From: Gallionella sp.
GTDB taxonomy: Bacteria > Pseudomonadota > Gammaproteobacteria > Burkholderiales > Gallionellaceae
Length of the DNA: 64,000 nt
Assembly (NCBI GenBank): GCA_028707275.1
Contig: JAQTUP010000006.1
Location: 1 to 64,000 of the forward strand
Direction of reading: 5' to 3'
The notes beneath the pieces are model-generated. The model ran no database searches and was not told where the DNA came from. It worked only from the letters and a program-made list of their open reading frames with translations. This document shows positions 61,958-64,000 of this stretch, one piece after another. The translations under genes and the position numbers were made by a program. The stretch's first letter is position 1. Every line of letters starts with the position of its first letter.

Positions 61958-64000
61958 TTAGTCTTGTTGCGTGTCCGGAGGGGTGATGTGCCAGATGCGT
62001 TCGGCATATTCGCGCACGGTGCGATCGCTGGAGAATTTTCCCATTCCGGCTACATTGAGAATGGCGCGCCGCGTCCACTCCTGCGGATCCCGGTACAGCA
62101 AACTTACCTTGTCCTGGCATTCGATATAGGCCGCGTAGTCGGCCAGCAGCAGGTACTGATCCCCTTTGTTTAGCAGCGCATCAACGATGCATTGATAGCG
62201 CGCCGGTTCATCGGGACAAAAATACCCGGATGCGATCATGTCCAGCGCCAGCTTCAGTTCGCTATTCTCCTGATAATAACTCACAGGATCATAACCCTCG
62301 CGGCGGCGCTCCTCGGCCCCCTCTGTGGTCAGGCCGAACAGGAAAAAGTGATCGTGTCCCACCTCATCGCGAATTTCGATGTTCGCGCCGTCCAGCGTGC
62401 CTATGGTGAGCGCGCCGTTGAGCGCGAGTTTCATATTGCCCGTGCCGGATGCCTCGGTTCCGGCCGTGGAAATCTGCTCGGATAAATCGGCGGCAGGCAC
62501 GATGCGCTCGGCGCTGGAAACATCGTAATTCGGGATGAACACCAGCTTCAGCTGGTTTCCTATCCTTTGGTCGTTATTGACGACATCGGCGACATTGTTG
62601 ATGAGCCGGATGATCAGTTTGGCCATCTGATATCCCGGGGCGGCCTTGCCCGCGATAATCACGGTGCGCGGTACGGTACGGGCGCCTGCGCAAATGCGAT
62701 TGTACAAGGTGATGACGTGCAACACGTTGAGCAACTGTCGTTTGTACTCGTGGATGCGCTTGATCTGGATGTCGAACAGCGAATCCGGATTGATTTCGAT
62801 GTGCAACTGCGAGTGTATCATTTTTGCCAGTCGCGCCTTGTTTGCCTGTTTGATTGCCCGGAACTGGTCCTGAAACTCGCTGTTTTCGGCATATTCGCGC
62901 AACTTTTTCAGCTGGTCGAGATCGGTCACCCAAGTCGTGCCGATGTTGGCCGTGATCAGGGCGGCGAGTCCCGGATTGGCCTGATTCAGCCAGCGGCGCG
63001 GGGTGATGCCGTTGGTCATGTTGACAATCTTGCCGGGCGTAATACGCTCGAAATCGGCAAAGATAGTGCGTTTCATCAGTTCGGTATGCAATGCGGCCAC
63101 GCCGTTTACCGTGTGGCTGCCTATGATGGCCAGATGCGACATGCGCACGCGGCGCCCCTTGGTCTCATCGATGATGGACAACCGCCTCAGTAATTCGGTG
63201 TCGCCGGGGAACTGGTGCATCACCTGCTGTAAAAAGCGGTGATTGATCTCATAAATCACCTGCAAATGGCGCGGCAACAGGCTTTCAAACATGGCCACCG
63301 GCCAGGTTTCCAGCGCCTCGGGCATCAGCGTGTGATTGGTGTAGGAGAAGATGCGCATGCTTAATCCCCAGGCCACGTCCCAGCACAGCTTATGGACATC
63401 GACTAACAGGCGCATCATCTCGGCAATGGCAATGGACGGGTGGGTGTCGTTCAGTTGCACCGCGATCTTGTCGGGCAAGTGCGTCCAGCTGTCGGCATTT
63501 TTCTTGTAGCGATGCAACATATCCTGCAAAGAGGCGCTGACGAAGAAATATTGCTGCTTTAAGCGCAACTCGCGCCCCATCTCGGTCGAGTCGTCCGGAT
63601 ACAATACCTTGGAGAGGGTCTCCGAATCATTCTTGTCGGCAACGGCCTGAATATAGTTGCCCTGATTGAAATAACGCAGGTCAAAATCACGCGAGGACTT
63701 CGCGGCCCACAGCCTCATGTTGTTCACCGTCTTGCCGCCAAAACCCGGCACCGGCGTGTCGTAAGCCATGGCCATGACATTGTCTGTATCGACCCAGTGA
63801 AAATGCGGCGAACCATCCTCGTGTGTATATTTCACCACATGCCCGTGAAACTTGACCTGATACAGCACTTCGGGGCGAGCAAACTCCCACGGATTGCCAT
63901 AACGCAGCCAGTTGTCAGGTTGCTCCACCTGAACGCCATTCTCGATGCGCTGGCGGAACATGCCGTATTCGTAACGGATACCGTAACCGTAGCAAGGCAA
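61958..64000 (-). CDS. glgP: Glycogen/starch phosphorylase, C-terminal part (5' end outside window)
   Basis: The 680 residues seen are the C-terminal four-fifths of a glycogen phosphorylase (usual length about 815-850), which releases glucose 1-phosphate. The first visible residues match the LPCYGYGIRYEYGMF region. Substrate loops (LNDTHPSIAIAEMMR) and the PLP site (GTGNMKLALNGALTIGT) are intact. The gene extends past base 64000, so start and regulation cannot be judged. Confidence 0.97.
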   Translation of the reverse strand: MPCYGYGIRYEYGMFRQRIENGVQVEQPDNWLRYGNPWEFARPEVLYQVKFHGHVVKYTHEDGSPHFHWVDTDNVMAMAYDTPVPGFGGKTVNNMRLWAAKSSRDFDLRYFNQGNYIQAVADKNDSETLSKVLYPDDSTEMGRELRLKQQYFFVSASLQDMLHRYKKNADSWTHLPDKIAVQLNDTHPSIAIAEMMRLLVDVHKLCWDVAWGLSMRIFSYTNHTLMPEALETWPVAMFESLLPRHLQVIYEINHRFLQQVMHQFPGDTELLRRLSIIDETKGRRVRMSHLAIIGSHTVNGVAALHTELMKRTIFADFERITPGKIVNMTNGITPRRWLNQANPGLAALITANIGTTWVTDLDQLKKLREYAENSEFQDQFRAIKQANKARLAKMIHSQLHIEINPDSLFDIQIKRIHEYKRQLLNVLHVITLYNRICAGARTVPRTVIIAGKAAPGYQMAKLIIRLINNVADVVNNDQRIGNQLKLVFIPNYDVSSAERIVPAADLSEQISTAGTEASGTGNMKLALNGALTIGTLDGANIEIRDEVGHDHFFLFGLTTEGAEERRREGYDPVSYYQENSELKLALDMIASGYFCPDEPARYQCIVDALLNKGDQYLLLADYAAYIECQDKVSLLYRDPQEWTRRAILNVAGMGKFSSDRTVREYAERIWHITPPDTQQD

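Noticed and set aside
1-64000. CRISPR arrays or regularly spaced repeats
   Set aside because: No run of equal-length repeats and spacers was seen; the repeats found are dispersed palindromes and gene duplications.

Overview
The window reads as one contiguous stretch of a betaproteobacterial chromosome. The gene orders maf-yceD-rpmF-plsX-fabHDG, rpsB-tsf-pyrH-frr-uppS-cdsA-dxr-rseP-bamA-skp-lpxD-fabZ-lpxA-lpxB-rnhB and minCDE are those of a Gram-negative proteobacterium. Protein flavour, a bacteriohemerythrin and very heavy c-di-GMP signalling suggest a freshwater microaerophile of the Nitrosomonadales/Gallionellaceae type. That placement is inference; no rRNA gene is present to confirm it. 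No prophage, complete insertion sequence or CRISPR array was seen.

Layout. 0-8 kb: miscellaneous genes (ArsC-like reductase, Hsp33, M48 protease, all-alpha dUTPase, SEC-C protein, a secreted serpin, RsmI-like methylase, Maf). 8-12.8 kb: rpmF/plsX/fabH/fabD/fabG, stopping after fabG at a tRNA-Asp gene with no acpP or fabF. 12.9-15.6 kb: a small accessory islet with an orphan HigA antitoxin behind a decayed HigB tail, a two-gene nucleotidyltransferase module, a DUF2726 fragment and a vapBC pair. 15.7-30.8 kb: the translation, isoprenoid, outer-membrane and lipid A cluster. 30.8-34.1 kb: glnD and map on the minus strand. 34.2-35.5 kb: two tandem glycine-zipper envelope proteins and a repeat-rich intergenic region.

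35.5-55.3 kb is the most unusual part. It is a 20-kb plus-strand array with a secreted beta-lactamase-like hydrolase, three periplasmic or lipoprotein solute-binding proteins, four membrane hybrid histidine kinases and three receiver-output proteins (REC-HD-GYP, REC-PAS-PAS-GGDEF-EAL-CZB, REC-HD-GYP). The kinases have unrelated sensory N-termini but almost the same HisKA-HATPase-REC core, plus a shared C-terminal tail of about 60 residues that I cannot assign to a known domain. Gene pairs within the array are visibly duplicated at DNA level and short palindromic repeats sit between cassettes. The simplest reading is a modular array that feeds several external signals into c-di-GMP turnover.

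55.3-64 kb: a 2OG-Fe(II) oxygenase, an M29-type aminopeptidase, minCDE, a MITE-like element abutting the minE stop codon, bacteriohemerythrin, uvrB and the C-terminal part of glycogen phosphorylase running off the right edge. Other points of note are a perfect inverted pair of DnaA boxes behind hslO and strong promoters so close to the hslO and yceD start codons that their mRNAs are probably leaderless.
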